Below, piece by piece: positions 9,963 through 18,438 of a DNA stretch of 37,852 bases. The notes beneath the pieces were generated by a model. That model worked only from the letters and a program-made list of their open reading frames with translations. It searched no databases and was not told where the DNA came from. Source of the DNA: Chara braunii (Eukaryota > Streptophyta > Charophyceae > Charales > Characeae); NCBI GenBank assembly GCA_003427395.1, contig BFEA01000581.1, forward strand, positions 745,308-783,159. The letters are read 5' to 3'. A program made the position numbers and the translations under genes. Within the stretch, counting starts at the first letter, position 1. Each line of letters begins with the position of its first letter.

Positions 9963-11315
9963 TCAAAGGCAACGACCTTCTTGTATACAGGTTGTCAATT
10001 GTCGTCGAATAAGTGGGATATTTGTATGAGAGAACGTGAAAGGCGGTCGATCACCACGTTGCAACAGCGTCACGAATATCAACATGAACACCCCACAACT
10101 TGCTTCATCCACTCGTCTGGGAACTCCTTCCACCACAACATTTGCCGCCATCGACTTCCAACTCCTATCTGACCGGCTATGTAATGTTTCCTGTTCTAAA
10201 TACTGTATAATCAAATCGAAAAGGCTAAGGTAAAAATCCCTATCAGCTAGAACGCGATGAAAAAAATCGAAAACTTCCAAGACAGTCTCTTAACTTGATG
10301 GAGAGGAGGATTCAATGATCATTATCTTTGTGGACAGAGATAAAAATAATATCGTATTTAAGTATATTTATGTTTTTTGCCCAGCTTTTCACCCAATTGT
10401 GTCCTTCAAGTTGCAGCTTACCGAAGAAGAACGAATCAAAGTTGAAGACACAAAGGTTTGACGACACATCATGTGTCGCACATGTGGTCGATCCCAAAAG
10501 CGCCATGTAGAAATTAACCACTTCATCATTCACCTTGCCCTTGATATGCAAAAGGGTGAGAAGATCTTTCGCTGCAATGCGCAAGTGATTATCGGCGAGG
10601 GTAAAGAGAACTGTGAGAGGCGGCATCGAGCCTCACATAATATCGTCTAGAACCCGTGAACATTGAGGCGCAGTTGCTGGAGCAAAGTTTTCCTCGCGTG
10701 CTCCACGTGCTGTGACGCACACTGCACAACATCGGGCAACGCATAGGTAGGGCAGTGAGAAACGGGGCTCTAAGGATTGTTCTTCATAGCACGATGGATT
10801 GCCAAGTATTTATCATACATGTGGTGACCTCTAGTCACAAATAGTGGATACGTCCCCTTCTTCGGGGGCAGAAGGGAAAGACACTTCTCAATTGTTATGG
10901 CATGCTCTTTCTTTCCGATCTCGACATCAACCCCTGATCCCTTTAACATATCCTTGTTTTTTGTCGTCAACCCAGAGACTTTCCGCAATATATGTGCGGA
11001 TATCTCGAGAACCTCCGTTTGCGAGATGACCCTACCCCTGTAAAATAGAAGAAAAAGAAAACGAGAATGAAGGATAATCTAAAATAATGAATCAACCTAT
11101 AAGACGCAGAACCTCTCCAAGAGCACCGATTTCGCATGGCGCTGAGCACCACGATGCTGTCCGTATAGTCGCCTGAACTCGTCGAACGAATCGTCAGAGT
11201 CGGCATCCTCGTCACTGTCCTCCACATCAGAACCCTCCATTCTTTCCTTCCTTTCCTCCTCTTCATTATCCATGTTCCCTTTGTCATTTTTTCCCCCTTC
11301 AAGCAAACCAGTCAA
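9963..11315 (-). pseudogene. Decayed Ulp1-like (peptidase C48) cysteine protease gene
   Basis: Read on the minus strand, 10626-10312 gives LHIKGKVNDEVVNFYMALL, FNFDSFFFGKLQ, NILKYDIIFISVHKDNDH. This is the order found in Ulp1/SENP C48 proteases (WLND-x-VINFYM, F-x-T-FF, K-x-D-x-IF-x-P-x-H). The His of the triad is kept, but the following Trp codon is TGA (10312). A DCLG near 10286 fits the catalytic Asp in the same frame. A shift in the T run near 10270 then leads to EGVPRRVDEASCGVFML, with the catalytic Cys codon at 10095-10097; the usual Gln is Arg and the Asp before Cys is Ser. Upstream, 10988-10640 reads through frameshifts (TEVLEISAHILRKVSG, SRVLDDIM, stop). 11315-11100 encodes an acidic NEEEERKERMEGSDVEDSDE stretch. 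Ulp1 domains are often carried by plant transposons, so this may be TE cargo. Inactive. Confidence 0.75.
11038..11096 (-). other. Candidate 59-nt intron in the Ulp1-like pseudogene
   Basis: The minus strand has TTATAG/GTTGATTC at the 5' side and a pyrimidine-rich TTTTCTTCTATTTTACAG/GGGTAGG at the 3' side. The acidic exon lies upstream and a conserved-looking VISQTEVLEISAH frame lies downstream. The acidic frame does not join in phase, so either a frameshift is present or this is chance. Confidence 0.35.
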
Positions 11316-11488
11316 CCCTTTCTCTTCCCCTTCCTCCCCTTCTTCCCCTTCCTTCCCTTCGTCCCTTCGCTACACTTCATCCCTTCCCCCGAACCCGTGT
11401 CTCATTCCGTCGACCGCTCTTTTGCTTTGACGCGCGTAGACCCTCCCGCCACCATCAGAATTCGAGCCCGAGGACCCCCTTTTCATGA

Positions 11489-12720
11489 AGTTTGGATCCC
11501 GGCGGACTTCAACGTTCTCAGGCCAGTGCGCAATCCACTTGCACACTCTTCCGTTTACGCTGTAGGTCGCCCCTCCCCCTAAGTCGACGCAGTTCGGTTC
11601 CACACATCACCACCCCTAAACAGAAGACCGTTCCCAAGCGAATTGTGGACTTCGGCACAATTCGACGCGGCATCCTGGCTAGGCACTCCTGCCCCCGACC
11701 CGCTCTGCACAGCAGATTCCCGCCCTAGCACCTCAACCGGTGTAGTTCGGATCTCAGCAAACTTGGACTTTTCGTCGGCGATTGGAATCCCTACTTGTGA
11801 GCCGCTGCCAACACCAATTAAGGTGGCCAGCCTCTAGTAGACATTGTGTCTGCAAAAGACAAGCAAATGAAGCAAGCCACCACCCGGACAACTTTAGGAA
11901 ACCCCCCCGCTGCAAAAGTTCAGATCCCAGCGGAATACAAGTCAAGCGACAGAAAGGTGTGCGGATGGTGAGGGGAATTCAAAATTGCAAACCGCATCCT
12001 CATTCTACCTATAGGAGCGCACAATATTTGGACGTTGCATGCGAAGTACGAATTCCGACGAACTTCGAGTAGGAGGCCCTCTAACACCCCACTTCGACCA
12101 ACGCGAGCAATCTGTGTGTATGGCTAACCTATCATCCGACTCGTGCCCCCCTTACAATGCGACTAGCTCGATTACGGGCATCATTTGTGAAGTTCATATC
12201 CCGGTGGACCTTAACCGATTCCTACGAACTACAAGGTCTGTTGCCTTTTCTTGTGGAGTCACCGAAGTTGAACCGCGGTGTGACCGAGGTTGAACCGAAC
12301 ACCCTTCACATATTATTCTAACGTCGGCTCCCGGTGAACTCCAAGCGCCGCAGGCAGGGGTGTTCTTACAGGGTTCCTCAACTTATGGACGTCATTGCTC
12401 GCAGTAGAGGTGGGAATCGCTCAAGTCCGCCGATATCCGGACTTCAGGATTTACGTTTTTTTTGGCAATGCGTGAAGCCGGATGTCGGAGAACTTGAGCG
12501 AGTCACGCGTCCTCTGCAGATGTAGGAGTCCAGTTGTTAACTCAGTTTCACAAAGTTTGCCGGAATCCAAACTTCTTCACTTGCCTCGTTCGGGAAATGT
12601 GCGAAGTTCGGATGCCAGCGGACTTCATGTTTTCTCTCATGTCTTGCAATGCTTGGAATTGTGGTGTTACCGAGGTTAAATCGAATACCCCTCCCCAAAG
12701 TGGTCGACGGGTGGATCCCA
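11489..12720. repeat. Cluster of a short palindromic repeat (GAAGTTCGG...CGGACTTC)
   Basis: Degenerate copies occur near 11489, 11743, 11910, 12040, 12190, 12552 (inverted) and 12605. The consensus is GAAGTTCGG, ATCCCGG, CGGACTTC in direct sequence: an imperfect dyad with 8 of 9 pairing positions per arm. The plus frame gives EVRIPADF, so predicted peptides here are translations of a DNA repeat. The copies sit in irregular 120-420-bp units that also share ACCGAGGTTGAACCGAA-type sequence (12265, 12670). Confidence 0.75.
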
Positions 12721-13375
12721 NNNNNNNNNNNNNNNNNNNNNNNNNNNNNNNNNNNNNNNNNNNNNNNNNNNNNNNNNNNNNNNNNNNNNNNNNNNNNNNN
12801 NNNNNNNNNNNNNNNNNNNNNNNNNNNNNNNNNNNNNNNNNNNNNNNNNNNNNNNNNNNNNNNNNNNNNNNNNNNNNNNNNNNNNNNNNNNNNNNNNNNN
12901 NNNNNNNNNNNNNNNNNNNNNNNNNNNNNNNNNNNNNNNNNNNNNNNNNNNNNNNNNNNNNNNNNNNNNNNNNNNNNNNNNNNNNNNNNNNNNNNNNNNN
13001 NNNNNNNNNNNNNNNNNNNNNNNNNNNNNNNNNNNNNNNNNNNNNNNNNNNNNNNNNNNNNNNNNNNNNNNNNNNNNNNNNNNNNNNNNNNNNNNNNNNN
13101 NNNNNNNNNNNNNNNNNNNNNNNNNNNNNNNNNNNNNNNNNNNNNNNNNNNNNNNNNNNNNNNNNNNNNNNNNNNNNNNNNNNNNNNNNNNNNNNNNNNN
13201 NNNNNNNNNNNNNNNNNNNNNNNNNNNNNNNNNNNNNNNNNNNNNNNNNNNNNNNNNNNNNNNNNNNNNNNNNNNNNNNNNNNNNNNNNNNNNNNNNNNN
13301 NNNNNNNNNNNNNNNNNNNNNNNNNNNNNNNNNNNNNNNNNNNNNNNNNNNNNNNNNNNNNNNNNNNNNNNNNNN
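12721..13375. other. Assembly gap (655 N)
   Basis: Run of N. ORFs reported across it are meaningless. Confidence 0.99.
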
Positions 13376-13480
13376 GCAAAAAAAAAAAAAAAAAAACAAA
13401 TCCAAAAAAAAACTATGTTATGCAGAAAAATAAAATGAACAACTTTTGTCTTAGGGTCATATCGAAATTCTTTACCAATT
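13376..13480 (+). repeat. Dispersed repeat R2, copy 1
   Basis: Poly-A followed by AAATCCAAAAA, TATGCAGAAAAATAAA, TGAACAAC, TTTG and AGGGTCA(T/C)ATCGAAA. The same order is found at 37443-37545. It sits against the assembly gap, so its upstream extent is unknown. Confidence 0.8.
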
Positions 13481-13599
13481 TTAAAATAAAAATAAAAATG
13501 TAATTTTTTTTATTTTTTTTATTTTTTTTTAATTTTGCTCGGCCAGGAAAGTGACTCCTGGCCACTCTGGTAGCCTAGGTTTTTGGCCAATCTGTGAAT

Positions 13600-13890
13600 T
13601 TCGGATCCTACCAAGCTTGAATAGTCTATACGTCCAGCTGCGATCACAAAAGCGCCGTTGTTAACTAAATTAGACCAAGTTCACCTTTGCGCAACATGTA
13701 AAGTTCGGATACCGACGGACTTCAATTATCGTCGGGGCATTTGGGCATTGTGTGAAGTACGGATACCGGCGGACTTCAAGTTTCGCCCCGCGTTCTGCGT
13801 TGCGTTAGGCCTATGTTCTGCATTCCGTGTTCTTATTTTCGAACTTTGTCTCGTGCGATGATTAGCAAAGTCTGGATGCAAGTGAACTTT
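13600..13890 (+). repeat. Palindromic repeat copies beyond the gap
   Basis: Copies near 13600, 13700, 13756 and 13868 (GAAGTACGGATACCGG, CGGACTTCAAG at best). The plus frame reads KVRIPTDF and EVRIPADF in the same ORF (13658-13861). Confidence 0.7.
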
Positions 13891-14124
13891 GTCATTCAGT
13901 CGAATGAACTTCCATGCAGTTCATTGATGAACAATGAAGTCGTCGATGATCGAGGTTCCAGTGTGCAATTTCCTACCTCGCTACTTGGTTAATATGAAAA
14001 GGAAAATCCAAAGCGAATGCACACACAACGAGAATTGGATTCAGGCGACTGGTTGGTCGTAAACTATGTTACCGATGTACATTAATCAATCAATCGTTCA
14101 ATCAATCGCAGGAGTCCGACCGAC

Positions 14125-14535
14125 AGTATTAGGTCAACATGCATTCATAGATCCACAAACAAAAGATCTTAGATCCACATGCACGACAGATAGATCCACT
14201 CGCATTTGCAGATCCAAATTCAACCGTCCAGACACAACATGGATCCACAGTGACGTGCATGAGAGATAGTAGATCCACTTGCACTCCTAGATCCACATTA
14301 CAAAGGTCCACACGTATTCATAGATCCACGTGCATGAGAGATGAATGCACTCACATTCATAGATCCACATGCACACATCCATATGCATGAGAGTTAGATC
14401 CACACACATTCCTAGATCCATTTCCACAGGTCCACACGCATGAGAGATGGGTGCACACGAGTTCGTAGATCCGTACGCGCGGATCCGCATGCATGAGATA
14501 AAGATCCACATGCATTCATAGATCCACAGCGCAAA
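14125..14535. repeat. Degenerate minisatellite of AGATCCACA / CATGCATGAGAGAT units
   Basis: About fifteen irregularly spaced AGATCCACA-like blocks alternate with GCATTCATAG and GCATGAGAGAT modules. Module order varies, so this is a higher-order shuffled minisatellite rather than a simple tandem. The minus ORF (14287-14628) is a Cys/Trp/Ile-rich translation of it and not a credible gene. Confidence 0.85.
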
Positions 14536-14619
14536 CCAACGAATGCATGCAGATCTTTGAATCAATGTCGCACATGAGCCGGCACGGCCGATAAATGGAA
14601 TCCGCCCCTGTCCGTGACC

Positions 14620-15560
14620 TACTAGCAATTAGTTTTTCTTCCTCGTGATTGATCGTCCTTCGAAGAAACTTACCGAAAAACTGCGAGAACGATGCAGATT
14701 GTAAACCTCCAGATCCTTCAGGTCCGTCACATCGCGAGAGCTCGAAGGAAGCGGCGTGACGATAGAAAAGGAGACGCGCGAAGATGTTACAGGAGAGGCG
14801 TGAAGATCACGCAGGAACCGAGCAAGATGCCTGTGCATGGACGGACGACGTCAATGGATGGTTGGGAGCGATGGCACTGAACCGATGGCGTGGATGGATT
14901 CCGAGATAGACAGAGTGGAAGAGGGTTGGATGACGGCGGGGAGAGGGACGAGATACACACCTTAAGATGAGGAGATAAAGAAAAGCAGCGAGAGAGCGAG
15001 GGAGCGAATACTGCGCAGGGTGCATGAGCGAGGACTCCACGCGAGTCCACACCAGCCGCGCACTGTGCCTCCGTCGCGAGTGTGTGTGTTTCATTCGGCA
15101 ACAACTCCCCAGCGAGAACTGAACAACGAAATGTGTGGGGGAGGGGGGGGGGGGGGGGGGGGTTCGTTGTATAGCCCCGCCCGCCGTCATTAATCCTCCG
15201 GGTAAGACTGGGCCTTTGCCCTAAGGGTTGCCAAAGAGAGGGCCTTTGCCATTCACCCACGCGCGGTGTAAAGGGCCCGTTCATCACGCAGATCGGGGGC
15301 CTTGAGCGTGCATACTTGTCCTTCGAATCGATGCTCTTACGGGCCAACCGCATCAGCACAACATGCCAACGGAGGGGTGCCCACGGTAACGAAAAAAGCG
15401 ACGGCCCTAAGGCAGGAAATCTTACACCCTTTTAGGCTTATTCGGCACTACATGCAGGGCATAATACGAGGCCCTCCTGACGTCAGATTCACGTGATCCA
15501 CGACCCGTTTCATCGAGCGGGAGAGGAACTGCGCAGGTCCTGTCGGCGGTAACCCTCACA
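14620..15560. other. GC-rich single-copy stretch, no gene recognised
   Basis: Overlapping minus ORFs (14787-15359, 14807-15190) are open but Pro/Arg/Ser-rich and show no domain. Contains a G homopolymer at 15137-15162. Confidence 0.5.
15137..15162 (+). repeat. Poly-G tract
   Basis: Around 24 G with one A. A G-quadruplex candidate on the plus strand and a likely polymerase-slippage site. Confidence 0.95.
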
Positions 15561-15563
15561 ACC

Positions 15564-15833
15564 ATGCATACCGTGGCTCCCATTTCGCGCATCGGATGTC
15601 CAAGCTTCGACTTCGGCATGTGGGACAACCGAATCAACCCTGAAGGCATCAACTGCGAGATAGCAATGTCATTCTGCGAGAGGTTTCTTCAAGCCGAGCA
15701 GCTCCGCAACGCCAGCGCTGTCAACCGCCTCCACCGCGTGTTTCACCATCGTCGCCCACCACGCACCACGTGCAAGGTGCGTGTCAGCAGGACCGAAGAG
15801 GCTTATGGCGTCTGGGCGCGTTATCGTTCGTGA
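15564..15833 (+). CDS. Unidentified ORF, 89 codons
   Basis: Begins ATG CAT ACC and reads HTVAPISRIGCPSFDFGMW, then CEIAMSFCERFLQAEQLRN, ending at TGA 15833. The opposite strand is also open (15669-16112, ending in AVEAVDSAGVAELLG). The base composition is more gene-like than its surroundings. I recognise no domain on either strand. It is bounded downstream by CT microsatellites. Either strand could be a fragment of a real gene or a decayed element. Confidence 0.25.
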   Translation: MHTVAPISRIGCPSFDFGMWDNRINPEGINCEIAMSFCERFLQAEQLRNASAVNRLHRVFHHRRPPRTTCKVRVSRTEEAYGVWARYRS

Positions 15834-16050
15834 GTTTATCTTCACCAGCGATCTTCGTCCGCGAGTAAAGATTGCTGGCGCCCCACCGCGGCGCATCCGA
15901 CCCAGGCCATCGTCTGATTGACGGCCTTGGGCCCATGGGGAACGGAAGCGTGCAATAGATGAAAGTCGCGCCCTGGCCCGACTTTGGACTATCTCAGCTT
16001 CCTTTCCACAAGGATCGTCAGGCATACCTTGCACTGCGTCAGATACGTTG

Positions 16051-16052
<2 letters not shown>

Positions 16053-16109
<57 letters not shown>

Positions 16110-16125
16110 CAATCAATCAATCGTC
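16053..16125. repeat. (CT)n followed by (CAAT)n microsatellite
   Basis: CT units to about 16106, then four CAAT units. Confidence 0.95.
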
Positions 16126-16163
16126 AATCGAATACAGGAATACCACATCCATTTGAATGCGCG

Positions 16164-16168
<5 letters not shown>

Positions 16169-16229
<61 letters not shown>

Positions 16230-16358
16230 CCAAGTAATCAAACAATTGAATGCACGAATACCAGTCTCTCTCTATCTCCCTCGCTCTCTCTCTCTCCCCC
16301 CCTCTTTCTCTCCCCCTCTCTCTCGCTCTCTCGCTCTCTCTTTCCCTCTCGCTCTCTT
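16169..16358. repeat. (CT)n microsatellite, pure then degenerate
   Basis: Pure CT to 16227, a short unique segment containing a partial copy of the preceding ATGCACGAATACC sequence, then interrupted CT/CCCT to 16358. The flanking text AATGCGCGAATACCTCTCT / AATGCACGAATACCAGTCT is repeated, so tract and flank were duplicated together. Confidence 0.92.
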
Positions 16359-16483
16359 TCGACCACTTTATTGCTCTCACTCTTTCTACCATTACATCCC
16401 TCCACCAATCACTCAATCAATCGGATGCGCACACATCAATCAACCGAATGCGCGACTCGCCGACTACAGACCGATTCTACGGC

Positions 16484-16571
16484 GCGCATTCACGATTGCC
16501 CCATTTAGAACGATGACATTGTTTAGTTACACACAATGCCATCCAGCTACACGGCGCAATCGTGAATGCGT
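16484..16571. repeat. Foldback repeat, 15-bp perfect arms
   Basis: Arms CGCATTCACGATTGC (16485-16499) and its reverse complement (16556-16570), extended by a few imperfect pairs. The loop is about 56 nt and itself contains GACATTGT/ACAATGCC. Confidence 0.85.
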
Positions 16572-16639
16572 GCTGCGGAATGTTGCATGGCGTAGACAAC
16601 ATCCGACGACGAAAAATGCAAGAACGCAATGATGGCGTA

Positions 16640-16665
16640 AACATTGTTCAATGAAGAACAATGTT
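16640..16665. repeat. Perfect 10-bp hairpin
   Basis: AACATTGTTC, loop AATGAA, GAACAATGTT. Followed at 16684-16725 by three copies of ATTGTCGTTGTTC-type 15-mers. Confidence 0.9.
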
Positions 16666-17022
16666 CACACCATCATTATGTCCCGACATTGTTCATTGTC
16701 GTTGTTCATTGTCGTTGTTCATTGTCGGATGTTTTGTCTGCGCGGAACCTCGTTCGCTATCGACAATATTGTTCGACATCGAAAAATATCGCGAGTTGCG
16801 CGCAGTGATTGTGTAATGACATGGTGTTCGCGTGATCATGAGAACGTGCACATGTCAACCATTGCGTGTTCGAGGGAACTGTCGAAGGGCGGACGTGTTT
16901 GTGTGCGAGACTGTGGCACGACTCGCTAGCGACACTGTGATGGTCAAGCTTCCTACTTCTGTGTAATCGTCCGAACAGTAATGGACTGTCGGAGGACGTT
17001 TGCAAGACACGTGTCCACACTT

Positions 17023-17156
17023 AATTCTTGTAGTCCGCCGTGATCCGTACTTCACCATCCGACGATCGACAGTATCCCAACCACACCCTCCAGGCGTGTC
17101 GGTTTAACCGAGGCTCCAAAGATGAAGTCCGGATACCGGCGAACTAAAGCAAAATT
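17023..17156. mobile_element. Foldback/MITE-like element Hp1
   Basis: Left arm AATTCTTGTAGTCCGCC, GTGATCCGTACTTCA. Right arm TGAAGTCCGGATACCGG, CGAACTAAAGCAAAATT. The interior (GACAGTATCCCAAC...CACCCTCCAGGC...GAGGCTCCAAAGA) aligns with Hp2. Confidence 0.75.
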
Positions 17157-17289
17157 GCACTCAACGACACGTGCTGAGATTCCACCCACTTCACCCCAGG
17201 CACATGTCCCACGGCCTGCTCAGTCCTGTCCGATGGCATCTGTGATTCACTGTTTGGGGTCCAAAAATAAGGTCTTTTGATCATGACCT
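17157..17289. repeat. Spacer unit between foldback elements
   Basis: Contains CACTCAACGACACGTGC, CACCCACTTCACCCC and TTTGGGGTCCAAAAATAAGG. Related spacers occur at 17985-18121 and 18233-18366, so the repeating unit is spacer plus foldback of about 250 bp. Confidence 0.65.
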
Positions 17290-17420
17290 AATTGTTGTAG
17301 TTCGCCGGGATCCGAACTTCACCATCGACGGTGGGCAGTATCTCAACAAGGCCCTCCAAGCCTTCTGGTTTGGTTGAGGCCTCTACAATGAAGTTCGGAT
17401 CCCAGCGAACTACAACAATT
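17290..17420. mobile_element. Foldback/MITE-like element Hp2 with 32-bp arms
   Basis: Left arm 17290-17321 (AATTGTTGTAGTTCGCC, GGGATCCGAACTTCA) and right arm 17389-17420 pair at 31 of 32 positions. The 67-bp interior is unique. It is made of two oppositely oriented copies of the window's palindromic repeat, so this pair is the best-preserved form of the family. Confidence 0.88.
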
Positions 17421-17489
17421 GGCATTCCGGTCAGTTAGGGCGGGTTCTTAGCGGGGACGCCGACCGGAAGGCGCAGGAGAGTCCAATCT

Positions 17490-17850
17490 CGCAATTTTCA
17501 AGTGCCAACTTTGGCGATTTCTAACGCTCAAAATATTTGATAAGAACACCTGAAAATTTGATATTCTGTAATTCAGGTCGTTTTCTTTTCAGGAAAAATA
17601 TCAAAAAAATAAAATACAATCGTTTAGGCCATGAAATAAATGCCGCGCCGATTTGTCACTTTTTCCATTTTTGCCGGTCTACAGCTTGAGGGCCAACGGG
17701 AAAAGTACCCCAATTTCAGCGATTTTTCATGCTCAGAACAACTTATAACAAAATCTGCAAATTTGAGGGTCTGTAGATTTGGTCGTGATCTTTCCAGGAA
17801 AATATTCGAAAAAATAAATAAAAAATAATTTCAACCGTGAAATGACATGT
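17490..17850 (+). repeat. Diverged tandem pair, ~195-bp unit
   Basis: CAATTTTCAAGTG...GGCGATTTCTAACGCTCA...CTGAAAATTTGATATTCTGTA...TTTTCAGGAAAAATAT aligns with CAATTTCAGCGATTTTTCATGCTCA...CTGCAAATTTGAGGGTCTGTA...TTTCCAGGAAAATATT. The unit resembles decayed AT-rich element sequence. Confidence 0.7.
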
Positions 17851-18121
17851 AGTAACAGTTCATCCCATTCTCCATTTTCGTCACTCTGCCGGTTCTCCAC
17901 TCTGTGCTACCGGTAGCCCTCATGGACCTATGCTACCGGTCCCCCCAATTTTCGACGCCGGGTAGAGTGGTGGTTTAAAGAGAATGGCACTCAAGGACAC
18001 TAGAAGAGCGTCCAGTGCCGTGCACCCACTACACCCCATGCACAAGTGTCGCGAACTGGTCAGTGTAGTATTCAAAATTCGTTATTTGGGGTCCGAAATT
18101 AAGGTCTCTATTGCGCGACCG

Positions 18122-18232
18122 GATTGTTGTGGTCCACTAGGATGCACGCTTATACCAAGGAGTCCCTCAAGGCTTTCGAGTTCAGCTGATGCTTCGAAGA
18201 CGAAGTTCGGATCCCGGCGGACTTCAACACAA
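18122..18232. mobile_element. Foldback element Hp3, left arm decayed
   Basis: The right side holds a consensus palindromic repeat (GAAGTTCGGATCCCGG, CGGACTTCAAC). The left arm retains GATTGTTGTGGTCCAC and then diverges. The interior CCCTCAAGGCTTTCGAGTT matches Hp2. Confidence 0.65.
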
Positions 18233-18366
18233 TGCCACTCACAGACACGTGCAGAGCGTCCGCCCGCTTAACCCCTGCTACAGTCCCGCGGTCTGGTTGG
18301 CGTGCTCACACAGCAAGTAGAATTCGCCATTCGGGGTCCCGAAACAACGTATCCAAAACGAGACCT

Positions 18367-18438
18367 AATTGTGTAGTTCGCCGGGATCCGAACTTCACCA
18401 CCGACGAACTTACGGCCTCGACCTCCGCCGGATCCATC
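18367..18438. repeat. Solo left arm (Hp4) at the start of the 603-bp array
   Basis: AATTGTGTAGTTCGCC, GGGATCCGAACTTCACC, then array sequence starting ACTTACGGCCTCGACC. It suggests the tandem array began by insertion into or recombination at a foldback copy. Confidence 0.6.

Noticed and set aside
12534-13433. Long ORFs spanning about 280-299 codons on both strands
   Set aside because: They are mostly N; the open frame is an artefact of the assembly gap.
15984-16632. Long Ser/Leu- and Arg/Glu-rich ORFs on both strands
   Set aside because: Translations of the CT microsatellites.
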